The notes below the pieces were generated by a model. The model was not told the origin of the DNA and did not search any database. It saw only the letters and a program-made list of their open reading frames with translations. Both the position numbers and the translations under genes were made by a program. Shown here piece by piece: positions 33,796 to 43,120 of a stretch of 64,000 bases of DNA (positions are counted from its first letter, which is position 1; every line of letters begins with the position of its first letter). The stretch is from Rhodovarius lipocyclicus. GTDB taxonomy: Bacteria > Pseudomonadota > Alphaproteobacteria > Acetobacterales > Acetobacteraceae. Where the stretch lies: contig NZ_JAAABL010000007.1 in NCBI RefSeq assembly GCF_009900765.1, forward strand, positions 62,001-126,000. The letters run 5' to 3'.

Positions 33796-34494
33796 ATGAG
33801 ATGGGACGCACCACCCCCCAGCCCGCTGGACAAGCCGCCCTCCGGCATCACCGCCGCCGAGCTGGTCTTCCGCCGCCTGCTGCACGCCATCCTCAATGGC
33901 GAACTGCCCGCCGATTCCCTCGAAACCGAGGAACGGCTGGCCACCCGCTACGATGTCAGCCGCACCCCCCTGCGCGACGCCCTCCGCCGGCTGGAGCAGC
34001 TGCGGCTGCTGCGGCGGGAGGCGAAGGGCCTGCGCATCCCGCCCTTGACCATGGCCGAGATGCACGAGCTGTCCGCCACCCGAGAGGTGCTGGAGGGGCT
34101 GCTCGCCGCCTCCGCCGCGCGGCGCGTGGCACAGGGCCTGGCCAACCCCGCCCGCCTGCGGGACATCCACGCCCGCCACAGCCGCGTGCAGGCGCTGGGC
34201 GACGCGGAACTCATCCTCTCCGTCGGGCTGGATTTCCACGAGGAGCTACGGCGCCTCGCGGCCAACCACTCCGCCGCCGCCTGCCATGAGCAGGTGATGC
34301 TGGGCTTCGAGCGCTACCGCCACCTCGCGCGCGGGGTGCCGGAACGCCCGGGCCATATCGCCGACGAACACTCGGAGATCCTGGACGCCATCGAGGCCGG
34401 GGATGCCCAGGCCGCCGAAACCGCCATGCGGCGCCATATCGCCGCGGGCCGCGAACTCTACGCCGCCGTGCTCTCGGGCACGCTGAAACCATAA
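33796..34494 (+). CDS. GntR family regulator, FCD domain
   Basis: A 232-residue regulator. The N-terminal winged helix has LVFRRLLHAILNGELP, TEERLATRYDVSRTPLRDALRRLEQL; the C-terminal helical FCD domain has MAEMHELSATREVLEGLLA and DEHSEILDAIEAGD. FCD proteins usually sense organic acids via a metal. ATG at 33796 or GTG at 33790 are possible starts. It precedes the Bug-hydantoinase-CoA transferase operon, which it likely controls. Confidence 0.92.
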   Translation: MRWDAPPPSPLDKPPSGITAAELVFRRLLHAILNGELPADSLETEERLATRYDVSRTPLRDALRRLEQLRLLRREAKGLRIPPLTMAEMHELSATREVLEGLLAASAARRVAQGLANPARLRDIHARHSRVQALGDAELILSVGLDFHEELRRLAANHSAAACHEQVMLGFERYRHLARGVPERPGHIADEHSEILDAIEAGDAQAAETAMRRHIAAGRELYAAVLSGTLKP

Positions 34495-34539
34495 GAAAAA
34501 ACGCCAGTCACGCGGCTGATCCCGCCAAGAGGACAAGCC

Positions 34540-35507
34540 ATGTATCGTCGTCTGCTTCCCGCGGCCCTCGCCGCGGTTCTGTCATGGGGCGCGCACGCCC
34601 CCGCGCATGCCCAGGAATTTCCCACCAAGCCGGTGCGCATCATCGTGCCGCTGGCCCCCGGTGGCTCGGGCGACGTGCTGGCCCGCATCGTGGGTGAGCA
34701 TCTGGGCACCCGCTGGGGCCAGCCCGTGGTGGTGGAAAACCGCCCGAGCGCCGGGGGCAATATCGGCGCGGAATACGTCGCGCGCTCACCGGGCGATGGC
34801 TACACGCTGCTGCTCGGCACGCTCGGCATCCACGCGGCCAGCGCGATCTACCCGCGCCTGAACTATGACCCGGCGCGGGAGCTGGCGCCGGTGACGGTGC
34901 TGGGCGAGCTGCCCAATGTCATCGTGGTGAACCCGCGGGTGCCCGCGCGCAATTTGCGGAAACTGCTGGAGCTGGCGCGCAGCCGGCCGGGCTCGCTCAG
35001 CTTCGGTTCCGCCGGCAATGGCAGCTCCACCCACATGGCGAGCTGTTCCTGCTGACGGCGGGGGTGCAGATCGCCCATGTGCCCTATCGCGGCAGCGGGC
35101 CCGCGCTGAACGACCTGGTGGCGGGCAACATCCAGATGATGTTCGAGAATCTGCCCACCATCCCGCCCCTGGCCCAGGCCGGTTCGGTGCGGCCGCTGGC
35201 TGTCACCTCCGCCACGCGCTCACCGGCCATGCCCGATGTGCCGACGGCCGAGGAAGCGGGCCTGCCCGGCTATGTCGCCACCGCCTGGCTGGCGCTGGCC
35301 GCCCCCGCCAGCGTCCCCGCCCCCCTGCTGGAACGCCTGAACGCCGACACCCGCGCCGTGCTGGCCGACCCCGCCGTGGTCCAGCGCCTGGCCGGCCTTG
35401 GCATCACCCCCGTGGGTGGCACCGTCGCCGAATCCCGCGCCTTCTTCGCCTCGGAGACCGAGAAGTGGAACCGCGTGATCCAGGCCGCCGGCATCCGGTT
35501 GAACTGA
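34540..35507 (+). pseudogene. Bug family binding protein, frameshifted
   Basis: Two consecutive frames together give a full Bug protein. The first (34540-35055) has the signal peptide, FPTKPVRIIVPLAPGGSGDVLARIV and ends SAGNGSSTHMA then out of frame; the second (from about 35046 to 35507) has IAHVPYRGSGPALN and the normal end WNRVIQAAGIRLN. Relatives read HMAGELF at the join; here four bases (of a GGCGGGCG-like run) appear missing near 35040. It sits between the GntR and hydantoinase B genes, where a functional binder would be expected. It may be a real mutation or a sequencing error. Confidence 0.88.
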
Positions 35508-35517
35508 GGATTTTTGG

Positions 35518-37137
35518 ATGACCATCAAGTTCGATCCCGTCACGCTTGAATTGCTCTGGACGCGCCTCGTCTCCATCGTGGACGAGGCAGCGGCGGCACT
35601 GCTGCGCACCTCCTTTTCCGTCATCGTGCGGGAAAGCCATGACTTCGCCTGCGTGCTGACCGACGCGCGCGGCCATTCCCTGGTGCAGGCGACGGATGGC
35701 GTGCCGTCCTTCCTGTGCACCGTGCCGCGCACCATCGGGCATTTCCTGGCCGAATTCCCGCCCGAGACGCTGCGCGAGGGCGATATCCTGATCACCAACG
35801 ATATCTGGCTAGGCACCGGCCACCTGCCGGACATCACGGTGGCCAAGCCGATCTTCCTCAATGGCAAGCTGCTGGCCTTCGCGGGCTCCGTGGCGCATGC
35901 GCCCGACATCGGCGGGCGCATCCGCACGGCCGAATCGCGTGAGGTGTATGAGGAAGGCCTGCAGATCCCGATCATGAAGGTGGTGCGGGAAGGCACCATC
36001 GACGACACCTTCGTGCGCTTCCTGCGCAAGAACACCCGCGTGCCGGACCAGGTGATGGGCGACCTTTATGCCCAGTTCACCGCGCTGGACCTGATGGAAC
36101 GCCGCCTGCGCGCCCTGCTGGGCGAGCATGGGCTGGAAGACCTGGTGGCGCTGGCCGACGAGATTCATGGCCGCTCCGAGGCCGCGACCCGCAAGGCGAT
36201 CCGCGCCGTGCCCGATGGCATCTATCACGCGGACGTCGTGACGGACGGCCTCGAACAGCCGATCCGGCTGAAGCTGGCGCTGCACAAGCAGGGCGACAGC
36301 ATCATGGCCGATTACGCGGGCACCGACCCGCAGGTGCCGCGCGGCATCAATGTCTGCCTCGCCTATACGCTGGCCTATACCGCCTTCGCGGTGAAGGCGG
36401 CGCTGTGCCCGGAGGTGCCGAACAATGAGGGCGCGTTCCGGCCGATCACCGTCTCGGCCCCCGTGGGCTGCATCCTGAATTCCACGCCGCCCTTCGCCGG
36501 GGCCAACCGCGCCCTGACCGGGCATTTCATCCCGCCCATGATCCTGCAGGCGCTGGCCGACGCCATCCCGGACAAGGTGATCGCGGGCGTGGGCTCCCCG
36601 CTCTGGAGCCTGAATTTCGCGGGGGTGCGGGCGGATGGCTCGCCGATCGCGAACCAGTTCTTCATGAATGGCGGCTACGGCGCCGGGGCCGCGCATGACG
36701 GCGCGAATGTGCTGTCCTGGCCGTCCAACGTGTCCGCCGCGCCGGTCGAGATGATCGAGCAGGGCGCGCCCTTCCGCATCCGCCACCGCCGCCTGCGGGT
36801 GGATACCGGCGGCACCGGCGAGCATCGCGGCGGCACCGGCCAGGAATGGGCCTTCGAGAGCCGCAACCCGACCCCCGTCGCCATCACCTTCATGGCCGAG
36901 CGCACGCGGCAGGAAGCGGCGGCCCCCGGCCTCGCGGGCGGCGGGGCGGGCACGCCCGGCGCCGTGCTGATCGACGGCACGGTAGTGGACCCCAAGCGCC
37001 AGCACATCCTGAACCCCGGCAGCACGGTCGAACTGCGCACCCCCGGCGGCGGCGGCTATGGCGACCCAGCCCAACGCGACGCGGCACTGGCCGCGCAGGA
37101 CATCGAGGACGGTCTGGTGACGGAGACCAAGCTATGA
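35518..37137 (+). CDS. Hydantoinase B/oxoprolinase family protein
   Basis: A 539-residue hydantoinase B subunit: MTIKFDPVTLELLWTRLVSIVDEAA and SHDFACVLTDARG near the N-terminus, NDIWLGTGHLPDITV near 98, and the glycine-rich end STVELRTPGGGGYGDP are typical. With the A subunit it performs ATP-dependent hydrolysis of a cyclic imide or hydantoin, or the related acetone carboxylase-like chemistry. ATG at 35518 follows GAGGATTTTTGG. The stop overlaps the hydantoinase A start (ATGA). Confidence 0.93.
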   Translation: MTIKFDPVTLELLWTRLVSIVDEAAAALLRTSFSVIVRESHDFACVLTDARGHSLVQATDGVPSFLCTVPRTIGHFLAEFPPETLREGDILITNDIWLGTGHLPDITVAKPIFLNGKLLAFAGSVAHAPDIGGRIRTAESREVYEEGLQIPIMKVVREGTIDDTFVRFLRKNTRVPDQVMGDLYAQFTALDLMERRLRALLGEHGLEDLVALADEIHGRSEAATRKAIRAVPDGIYHADVVTDGLEQPIRLKLALHKQGDSIMADYAGTDPQVPRGINVCLAYTLAYTAFAVKAALCPEVPNNEGAFRPITVSAPVGCILNSTPPFAGANRALTGHFIPPMILQALADAIPDKVIAGVGSPLWSLNFAGVRADGSPIANQFFMNGGYGAGAAHDGANVLSWPSNVSAAPVEMIEQGAPFRIRHRRLRVDTGGTGEHRGGTGQEWAFESRNPTPVAITFMAERTRQEAAAPGLAGGGAGTPGAVLIDGTVVDPKRQHILNPGSTVELRTPGGGGYGDPAQRDAALAAQDIEDGLVTETKL

Positions 37138-39209
37138 GCGCGCTGGCCATCGATATCGGCGGCACCTTCACGGATATCGTGCTGTACGACGACGCCACGG
37201 GCCGCTTCGCCGCCCACAAGGAACTGACCACCCCATCGGACCCCGCGCGCGGCGTGGTGGCGGGCATCGCGCACCTGTTCGCGGCGGAAAACACCGACGC
37301 CGCCCAGGTAGACCGCGTGGTGCACGCCACCACCCTGTTCACCAACGCGCTGATCGAGCGCCGCGGCGCCGTCACCGGCCTGCTGACCACCCAGGGTTTC
37401 CGCGACACGCTGGAAATCGGGCATGAGCGCAAATACGAGCTGTACGACCTGCACCTGCCGCTGCCCCAGCCCCTGGTGCGCCGGGCGCTCAGGCAGGAGG
37501 CGCTGGAGCGCCTGGCACCCGATGGCACGGTGGAAATCCCGCTGGATGCCGCCAGCGTGCTCGCCGCCGCCGACGCGCTGGTGGCCCAGGGCGTCGAGTC
37601 GCTCGCCATCTGCTTCCTGCATGCCTACGCCAACCCGGCGCATGAGCGTGAGGCGGCGCGGCTGATCGCGCAGCGCCACCCGGGGCTGATCCTGTCGCTG
37701 TCCTGCGACGTGTCGCCGCAGATCCGCGAATTCGACCGCAGCTCCACCACCGTCGCCAATGCCTATGTGAAGCCGCTGGCGGAGAAGTATCTGAACCGCC
37801 TGTCGGGCGACCTGGCCGGCATCGGCATCGCGGCACCCCTGTTCATGATGCTGTCCAATGGCGGGCTGACGCATGTGGATGAGGCCAAGCGCGTGCCGGT
37901 GCAGCTGCTGGAAAGCGGCCCGGCGGCGGGCGCGCTCTCGGCCGCCTTCTTCGGCGCGCGGTCCGGCAAGCGCGACCTGCTGGCCTTCGACCTGGGCGGC
38001 ACCACCGCCAAGCTGGCCCTGGTGCATGGCGGCGAGCCGCTGGTGGTTCATAAATTCGAGGCGGGGCGCGAACGCCGCTTCACCGCTGGCAGCGGCCTGC
38101 CGCTGAACATCTCGACCATCGAGCTGATCGAGATCGGCGCGGGCGGCGGCTCCATTGCCGCCCATGACGCGCTGGGGCTGCTGAAGGTCGGGCCGCGCAG
38201 CGCAAGCTCCGTCCCCGGCCCCGCCTGCTACGGGCGCGGCGGTACGGAACCCACGGTGACGGACGGCAATCTGCTGCTGGGCTATCTGGATGCCGAGACC
38301 TTCGCGGGCGGCACCATGAAGCTGTCCACCGAGGCCGCCGAAACCGCCGTGGGGGGGCTGGCGGCGCAAGCGGGGCTGGATGTGCCGCGCACCGCCGCCG
38401 GCATCCATGCCGTGGTGAACGAGACCATGGCGGCGGCGGCGCGCGTGCATGTGGCCGAACAGGGCCATGACCCGCGCGATTTCGCCCTGCTGGTCACCGG
38501 CGGCGGCGGCCCGCTGCATGGCTGCGAGCTGGCGCGGCGGCTGGGCATCTCCCAGGTGATCTGCCCACCGGGCGCGGGGGTGGCCTCGGCGCTCGGCCTG
38601 CTGCTGGCGCCCGCCCGGGTGGACCGGGTGGCGACCGTCACACGCCGGCTGGACGGGCTGGACTGGGCCGCGCTGGATGCCGAATACGCGGAGCTGGAAG
38701 CCCAGGCCCGCGCCGTGATCGGCGCCACGCTCGGCGCCGGGGCCGCACTGTCGATCCGCCGCGCGGCGGACCTGCGCTTCGTCGGCCAGGGCTATGAGCT
38801 GATCACCGAACTGCCCGCCGGCCCCTATGGCCCGGGCACGGAGGCCGGCATCCGCGAAGCCTTCCAGGCGGGCTATGAGCGCGTGTTCAGCCGCCGCCCG
38901 GCGGTGGCCGCGATCGAGATCATCAACATCCGCGTCTCCGTCACCGGCAGCACGGCCGAGGGCACGCTGGACCCCGAAGTGCCGGTGGCCGCCGAGGGCC
39001 AGGCGGCAACCGGCGCCCGCCAGGCCCGCTTCGGCGACAGCCCGTTCAGCGCCCCGGTGCTGGACCGCAGGCGGCTCGCCGCCGGTTCCGAGGTGATCGG
39101 CCCCGCCATCATCGAGGAAGCCATGTCCACCCTCCTGATCCCGCCCGGCGCTCGCGCCATGGTGGAAGCAGGCGGTAACATCGTGATCCACCTGCCGGAG
39201 ACGCGCTGA
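37134..39209 (+). CDS. Hydantoinase A/oxoprolinase family protein
   Basis: A 691-residue ATP-binding partner of hydantoinase B. It starts ALAIDIGGTFTDIVLYD, with the ASKHA phosphate motif, has DLGGTTAKLALV near residue 285 as second phosphate motif, then GAGGGSIA and GPACYGRGG. ATG at 37134 overlaps the stop of the B gene, and its own stop overlaps the CoA-transferase start (TGATG). The A and B subunits work as a complex in the cytoplasm. Confidence 0.94.
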   Translation: MSALAIDIGGTFTDIVLYDDATGRFAAHKELTTPSDPARGVVAGIAHLFAAENTDAAQVDRVVHATTLFTNALIERRGAVTGLLTTQGFRDTLEIGHERKYELYDLHLPLPQPLVRRALRQEALERLAPDGTVEIPLDAASVLAAADALVAQGVESLAICFLHAYANPAHEREAARLIAQRHPGLILSLSCDVSPQIREFDRSSTTVANAYVKPLAEKYLNRLSGDLAGIGIAAPLFMMLSNGGLTHVDEAKRVPVQLLESGPAAGALSAAFFGARSGKRDLLAFDLGGTTAKLALVHGGEPLVVHKFEAGRERRFTAGSGLPLNISTIELIEIGAGGGSIAAHDALGLLKVGPRSASSVPGPACYGRGGTEPTVTDGNLLLGYLDAETFAGGTMKLSTEAAETAVGGLAAQAGLDVPRTAAGIHAVVNETMAAAARVHVAEQGHDPRDFALLVTGGGGPLHGCELARRLGISQVICPPGAGVASALGLLLAPARVDRVATVTRRLDGLDWAALDAEYAELEAQARAVIGATLGAGAALSIRRAADLRFVGQGYELITELPAGPYGPGTEAGIREAFQAGYERVFSRRPAVAAIEIINIRVSVTGSTAEGTLDPEVPVAAEGQAATGARQARFGDSPFSAPVLDRRRLAAGSEVIGPAIIEEAMSTLLIPPGARAMVEAGGNIVIHLPETR

Positions 39210-40384
39210 TGTCCCTCCCTCTCTCCCATATCAAGGTGCTGGACCTGACGCGCGTGCGCTCGGGCCCCACCTGCGTGCGGCAGCTGGCCGATTGGGGCGC
39301 GGACTGCATCAAGATCGAGGCGCCGGACGAGGTCGATACCGGCAAGGGCATGGGCGGCGCGCGCAACGGCCCCGACTACCAGCATGTGCACCGGAACAAG
39401 CGCGGCATCACGCTGAACCTGAAGAAGCCCGAGGGGCTGGCCGTGTTCCAGCGGCTGGTCGCCCAGGCCGATGTGGTGGTGGAGAACTACCGCCCCGATG
39501 TGAAGGCGCGGCTCGGCATCGACTATGAGTCGCTGGCGAAGATCAATCCGCGCATCATCCTGGGGTCGATCTCGGGCTTCGGGCAGGACGGGCCCTATGC
39601 CCGCCGCCCGGGCTTCGACCAGATCGCCCAGGGCATGGGCGGGCTGATGAGCGTGACCGGCGAGCCCGGGCGCGGGCCCATGCGCGTGGGCATCCCGGTG
39701 GCGGACCTGACCAGCGGCATGTTCTGCGCCATCGGCATCCTGATCGCGCTGATCGACCGCCAGAAGACCGGCCAGGGGCGCTGGGTGCATACCTCGCTGC
39801 TGGAGGCGATGGTGGCGATGATGGACTTCCAGGCCACCCGCTGGACCATGGCGCATGAGGTGCCGCAGCAGGCGGGCAACGACCACCCCACCACCGTGCC
39901 CACCGGCCTGTTCCACACCGCCAATGGCGTGATCAACCTGGCCGCCGGCGGCGACGAGATGTGGCGCCGCATCGTGGAGACCCTGGGGCTGGAGGAGGAG
40001 ACCAAGGCCCCCGAGCTGGCGACCGAGAAGGCGCGCTCCGCCAACCGCGCCAAGGTGAATGCCACCTTGCAAGCCAAGCTGCTGGGCGACACGGCGCAGA
40101 ACTGGATCGAGCGGCTGAACAAGGCGGGCGTGCCCACCGGCCCGGTCTATTCCATGAACCAGGTCTTCGCCGACACCCAGGTGCGGCACCTGAACCTGTC
40201 CTTCCCCGTGCAGCACCCCAAGCTGGGCGAGCTCCATCTGGTCCGCACGCCGATCCAGATGCCGGGGGTGCGGAACCCCCGCAACCCCACCCCCGATCGC
40301 GGCCAGCACACGGATGAGGTGCTGGCGGAATTCGGCTTCTCGGCCGAGGAGATCGCCACGCTGCGCGCGGAGAAGGCACTGTGA
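39209..40384 (+). CDS. CaiB/BaiF CoA-transferase family protein
   Basis: A 391-residue class III CoA-transferase. Typical segments are KVLDLTRVRSGPTCVRQLADWGADCIKIE at the N-terminus, VENYRPDVKARLG near 92, and SISGFGQDGPYARRPGFD with the catalytic aspartate region near 116-132. It moves CoA between acids. Start overlaps the hydantoinase A stop, and the stop overlaps the GTG start of the hydratase, so an acid released by hydantoinase action would be activated here and then hydrated. Confidence 0.94.
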   Translation: MSLPLSHIKVLDLTRVRSGPTCVRQLADWGADCIKIEAPDEVDTGKGMGGARNGPDYQHVHRNKRGITLNLKKPEGLAVFQRLVAQADVVVENYRPDVKARLGIDYESLAKINPRIILGSISGFGQDGPYARRPGFDQIAQGMGGLMSVTGEPGRGPMRVGIPVADLTSGMFCAIGILIALIDRQKTGQGRWVHTSLLEAMVAMMDFQATRWTMAHEVPQQAGNDHPTTVPTGLFHTANGVINLAAGGDEMWRRIVETLGLEEETKAPELATEKARSANRAKVNATLQAKLLGDTAQNWIERLNKAGVPTGPVYSMNQVFADTQVRHLNLSFPVQHPKLGELHLVRTPIQMPGVRNPRNPTPDRGQHTDEVLAEFGFSAEEIATLRAEKAL

Positions 40385-41169
40385 CCGGCCTGATCCGCTT
40401 CGAGGTCACGGATGGCGTGGCGCGGCTGACGCTCGACAACCCGCGCCGCCTGAACGCGGTGAATGCCGAGATGTGGCAGGCCCTGCCCGGCTTCCTGGCG
40501 CGCGTGGCGGAAGACCCGGCCATCCGCGTGCTGGTGCTGGCCGGCGCGGGTGAGCGCGCCTTCTGCACCGGCAACGACATCAGCGAATTCGACACCATCC
40601 GCGCCAACCCGGAGGCCGCCGCGCGCTACAATGCCTGGCAGCGGGAGGTGGCCAATGCCCTGCAACGCATGGAAAAGCCCATCATCGCCGCCATGCACGG
40701 CTATTGCCTGGGAGCCGGGTTCGAATTCGCGCTGATGGCCGATTTCCGCCATGCCGCCGCCGACACGCGGGTGGGCATCCCCGCCGTGCGCCTCGGCCTG
40801 CCCTACCGGCTGGAGGATATCGAGAAGGTGGCCGACGTCGTGGGGCTTTCCCGCGCGCGGGAGATGGTGCTGCTCGGCCGGCAATATGGCGGGGAGGAGC
40901 TGCTCGCCCTGGGCCTGGCGCAGGCCGTGCTGCCCGATATCGCGGCGATGGAGGCCAGCGTGGCGGCGCTGGCGCGGGAACTGGCGGCCAATGCGCCGCT
41001 GAGCCTGCGCGCCGCCAAGATCGCCTTCCAGGAGCTGGCCCGGCGCGACGCGCCCCCCGACCGCGCCCGCACCCAGGTGGCGGAGGATGCCTGCTACGCC
41101 AGCGCCGACTACGCCGAGGGTCGCCGCGCCAAGGCCGAGAAGCGCCCGCCCGCCTTCACCGGGCACTGA
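40381..41169 (+). CDS. Enoyl-CoA hydratase/isomerase family protein
   Basis: A 262-residue crotonase-fold enzyme beginning with GTG that overlaps the CoA-transferase stop (GTGA). First oxyanion-hole segment AFCTGNDISEFD near residue 60; second GYCLGAGFEFALMADFRHAA near 104, with a carnitinyl-CoA-dehydratase-like tone. It ends the GntR-hydantoinase operon and converges with the LysR gene at 41156, overlapping by 14 bases. Substrate unknown, probably the CoA ester made by the transferase. Confidence 0.92.
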   Translation: MTGLIRFEVTDGVARLTLDNPRRLNAVNAEMWQALPGFLARVAEDPAIRVLVLAGAGERAFCTGNDISEFDTIRANPEAAARYNAWQREVANALQRMEKPIIAAMHGYCLGAGFEFALMADFRHAAADTRVGIPAVRLGLPYRLEDIEKVADVVGLSRAREMVLLGRQYGGEELLALGLAQAVLPDIAAMEASVAALARELAANAPLSLRAAKIAFQELARRDAPPDRARTQVAEDACYASADYAEGRRAKAEKRPPAFTGH

Positions 41170-42034
41170 GCGGGCGGCGCAGCCGGTCGGCGCTCGCCTC
41201 CAGCAACTGCGCCAGCGCGGCCGCCGGCCCCCGCCGCGCGCCCTGCCCCCCCTGCCGCGCGCCCTGCACGACGAACTCCACCTCCCCCAGCTCCGGCAGG
41301 CCGGGGCCGTGCAGGGTGGCCAGGCCCTGCGGCACCAGGCTGGCCGCGTGCGGCGCCACCCCCAGCCCGGCCAGCACGGCCGCGTCCACCCCGGTCTGGC
41401 TGCCGCTGGTGCAGGCCAAGCGCCAGGCACGGCCCGCGCGCTCCAGCGCCTCCAGCACGCGGGTGCGGGTGATGCTGGGGGCTGCCAGCAGGATCAGCGG
41501 CAGCGGCTCCGCGGGGTCGGGCGCGTAGCCGAGCCGGCCGATCCACACCAATGGCTCCCGCCATACCGTGCGGCCGCGCGCGTCGCCTTCCGGCCGCTTG
41601 GCCAGCACCAGGTCCAGCGCGCCCTCGGCCAGGCGGGCGTGCAGCAGGCCGCTCATGCCCACGGTCAGTTCCAGCTCCACGCCCGGATGGGCCTGGGTGA
41701 AGTCGCGCAGGATGTCGGGCAGGCCCTGCAGCAGCACGTCCTCCGACGCGCCGAAGCGCAGCCGGCCGCGCAGCTTGGCCGCCGAGAAATGCCGTCGCGC
41801 CCGCGCCTCCGTCTCCAGCACCGAGCGGGCGAAGCCCAGCATCGCCTCGCCATCGGCGGTCAGGGCCACGCTGTGCGTGTCCCGCAGGAACAGCCGCCGG
41901 CCGCAGCCCTGTTCCAGCCGGCGGATATGGCCGCTGACGGTGGATTGCTGCAACGCCAGGTGCCGCGCGGCCGCCGAGAAGCCGCCGCGCTCGGCCACGG
42001 CCAGGAAACTGCGCAACAGCATGGGTTCCAGCAT
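41156..42034 (-). CDS. LysR family transcriptional regulator
   Basis: A 292-residue LysR protein: LRSFLAVAERGGFSAAARHLALQQSTVSGHIRRLEQ (key parts GGFSAAARHL and QSTVSGHIRRLE) followed by an effector domain. ATG at 42034 follows GGAGGCCCCC, so it is preferred to a GTG at 42046. It diverges from an SBF-like transporter across about 80 bases and probably regulates it. Confidence 0.92.
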   Translation of the reverse strand: MLEPMLLRSFLAVAERGGFSAAARHLALQQSTVSGHIRRLEQGCGRRLFLRDTHSVALTADGEAMLGFARSVLETEARARRHFSAAKLRGRLRFGASEDVLLQGLPDILRDFTQAHPGVELELTVGMSGLLHARLAEGALDLVLAKRPEGDARGRTVWREPLVWIGRLGYAPDPAEPLPLILLAAPSITRTRVLEALERAGRAWRLACTSGSQTGVDAAVLAGLGVAPHAASLVPQGLATLHGPGLPELGEVEFVVQGARQGGQGARRGPAAALAQLLEASADRLRRPLSAR

Positions 42035-42115
42035 GGGGGCCTCCACTGCCCATCATGATTCACGATCACCATCAGTATGACAAGCACGGTTCACAATGGG
42101 TTCGCGGGGGCGCAG

Positions 42116-43120
42116 ATGCCCGTCATGCGCCTCCGCCTGCCTATCGATGCCTTCGTCGCCACGCTGCTGGCCACCGTCGCCCTCGCTTCCGTGTTGCCGG
42201 CCCGCGGGCTGGGGGCGGAGGTGCTGGAATACGCGACCGGGATCGCCATCGCCTTCCTGTTCTTCCTGTATGGTGCGCGGCTGGCGCCACAGGCGGCCTT
42301 GCAGGGGCTGGCGCAGTGGCGCCTGCACCTGACGGTGCTGGGCGTCACCTTCGTGGTGTTTCCCGCCCTGGGGGTGCTGACCGGGCTGCTCCCCAACGCG
42401 GTGTTGCCGGAAGGCCTGAAGGCCGGCGTGCTGTTCCTGTGCCTGCTGCCCTCCACCGTGCAATCCTCCATCGCCTTCACCTCCATCGCGCGCGGGCATG
42501 TGGCGGCGGCGGTGTGCAGCGCCTCGGCGTCCAACCTGCTGGGCATGGTGGTCACGCCGCTGCTGGTCGCGGCCCTGATGCCGGAGGCCTCGGGCAGCGG
42601 CGGGCTGTCCTTCGACGCCCTGCGCGGCATCGCGCTGCAACTGTTCCTACCCTTCGCGGCGGGCCAGGCGCTGCGCCCCTGGATCGGCGGGCTGGTGACG
42701 CGCAACAAGGCGCTGCTGGGCCGGATGGACCGGCTGTCCATCCTGCTCGTGGTCTATGCCGCCTTCAGCGAGGGCGTGCGCGAGGGGATCTGGCACCAGC
42801 TCTCGCCCGCGCAGCTGGCGGTGCTGGCGCTGTTGTGCTGCGCGCTGCTGGCCGTGGCCCTGGGCATCAGCCTGATGCTGTCGCGCGGGCTGGGCCTGGC
42901 GCGGGAGGACGACATCGTGCTGGTCTTTTGCGGGTCCAAGAAAAGCCTGGCCAGCGGCCTGCCCATGGCCAGCGTGCTGTTCGCCAGCAGCCAGGTGGGG
43001 CTGGTGGTGCTGCCGCTGATGCTGTTCCACCAGATCCAGCTGATCGTCTGCGCCTGGCTGGCGCGGCGCTACGCCCAGGGCGGCGAAGCCCAGCCCCTGG
43101 CGGCGCCGGCCGCTGGTTAA
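42116..43120 (+). CDS. Bile acid:sodium symporter-like (SBF-like) transporter
   Basis: A 334-residue membrane protein of about ten helices in the SBF-like family: GIAIAFLFFLYGARLAPQAALQGL near residue 40, and PSTVQSSIAFTSIARGHVAAAVCSASASNLLG near 110-140 holds the crossover region. Members move organic acids or similar solutes, often with sodium; the substrate is unknown. ATG at 42116 follows GCGGGGGCGCAG; an ATG at 42077 is possible but would lie inside the LysR promoter region. It converges with the FMO gene by a 4-base overlap. Confidence 0.88.
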   Translation: MPVMRLRLPIDAFVATLLATVALASVLPARGLGAEVLEYATGIAIAFLFFLYGARLAPQAALQGLAQWRLHLTVLGVTFVVFPALGVLTGLLPNAVLPEGLKAGVLFLCLLPSTVQSSIAFTSIARGHVAAAVCSASASNLLGMVVTPLLVAALMPEASGSGGLSFDALRGIALQLFLPFAAGQALRPWIGGLVTRNKALLGRMDRLSILLVVYAAFSEGVREGIWHQLSPAQLAVLALLCCALLAVALGISLMLSRGLGLAREDDIVLVFCGSKKSLASGLPMASVLFASSQVGLVVLPLMLFHQIQLIVCAWLARRYAQGGEAQPLAAPAAG

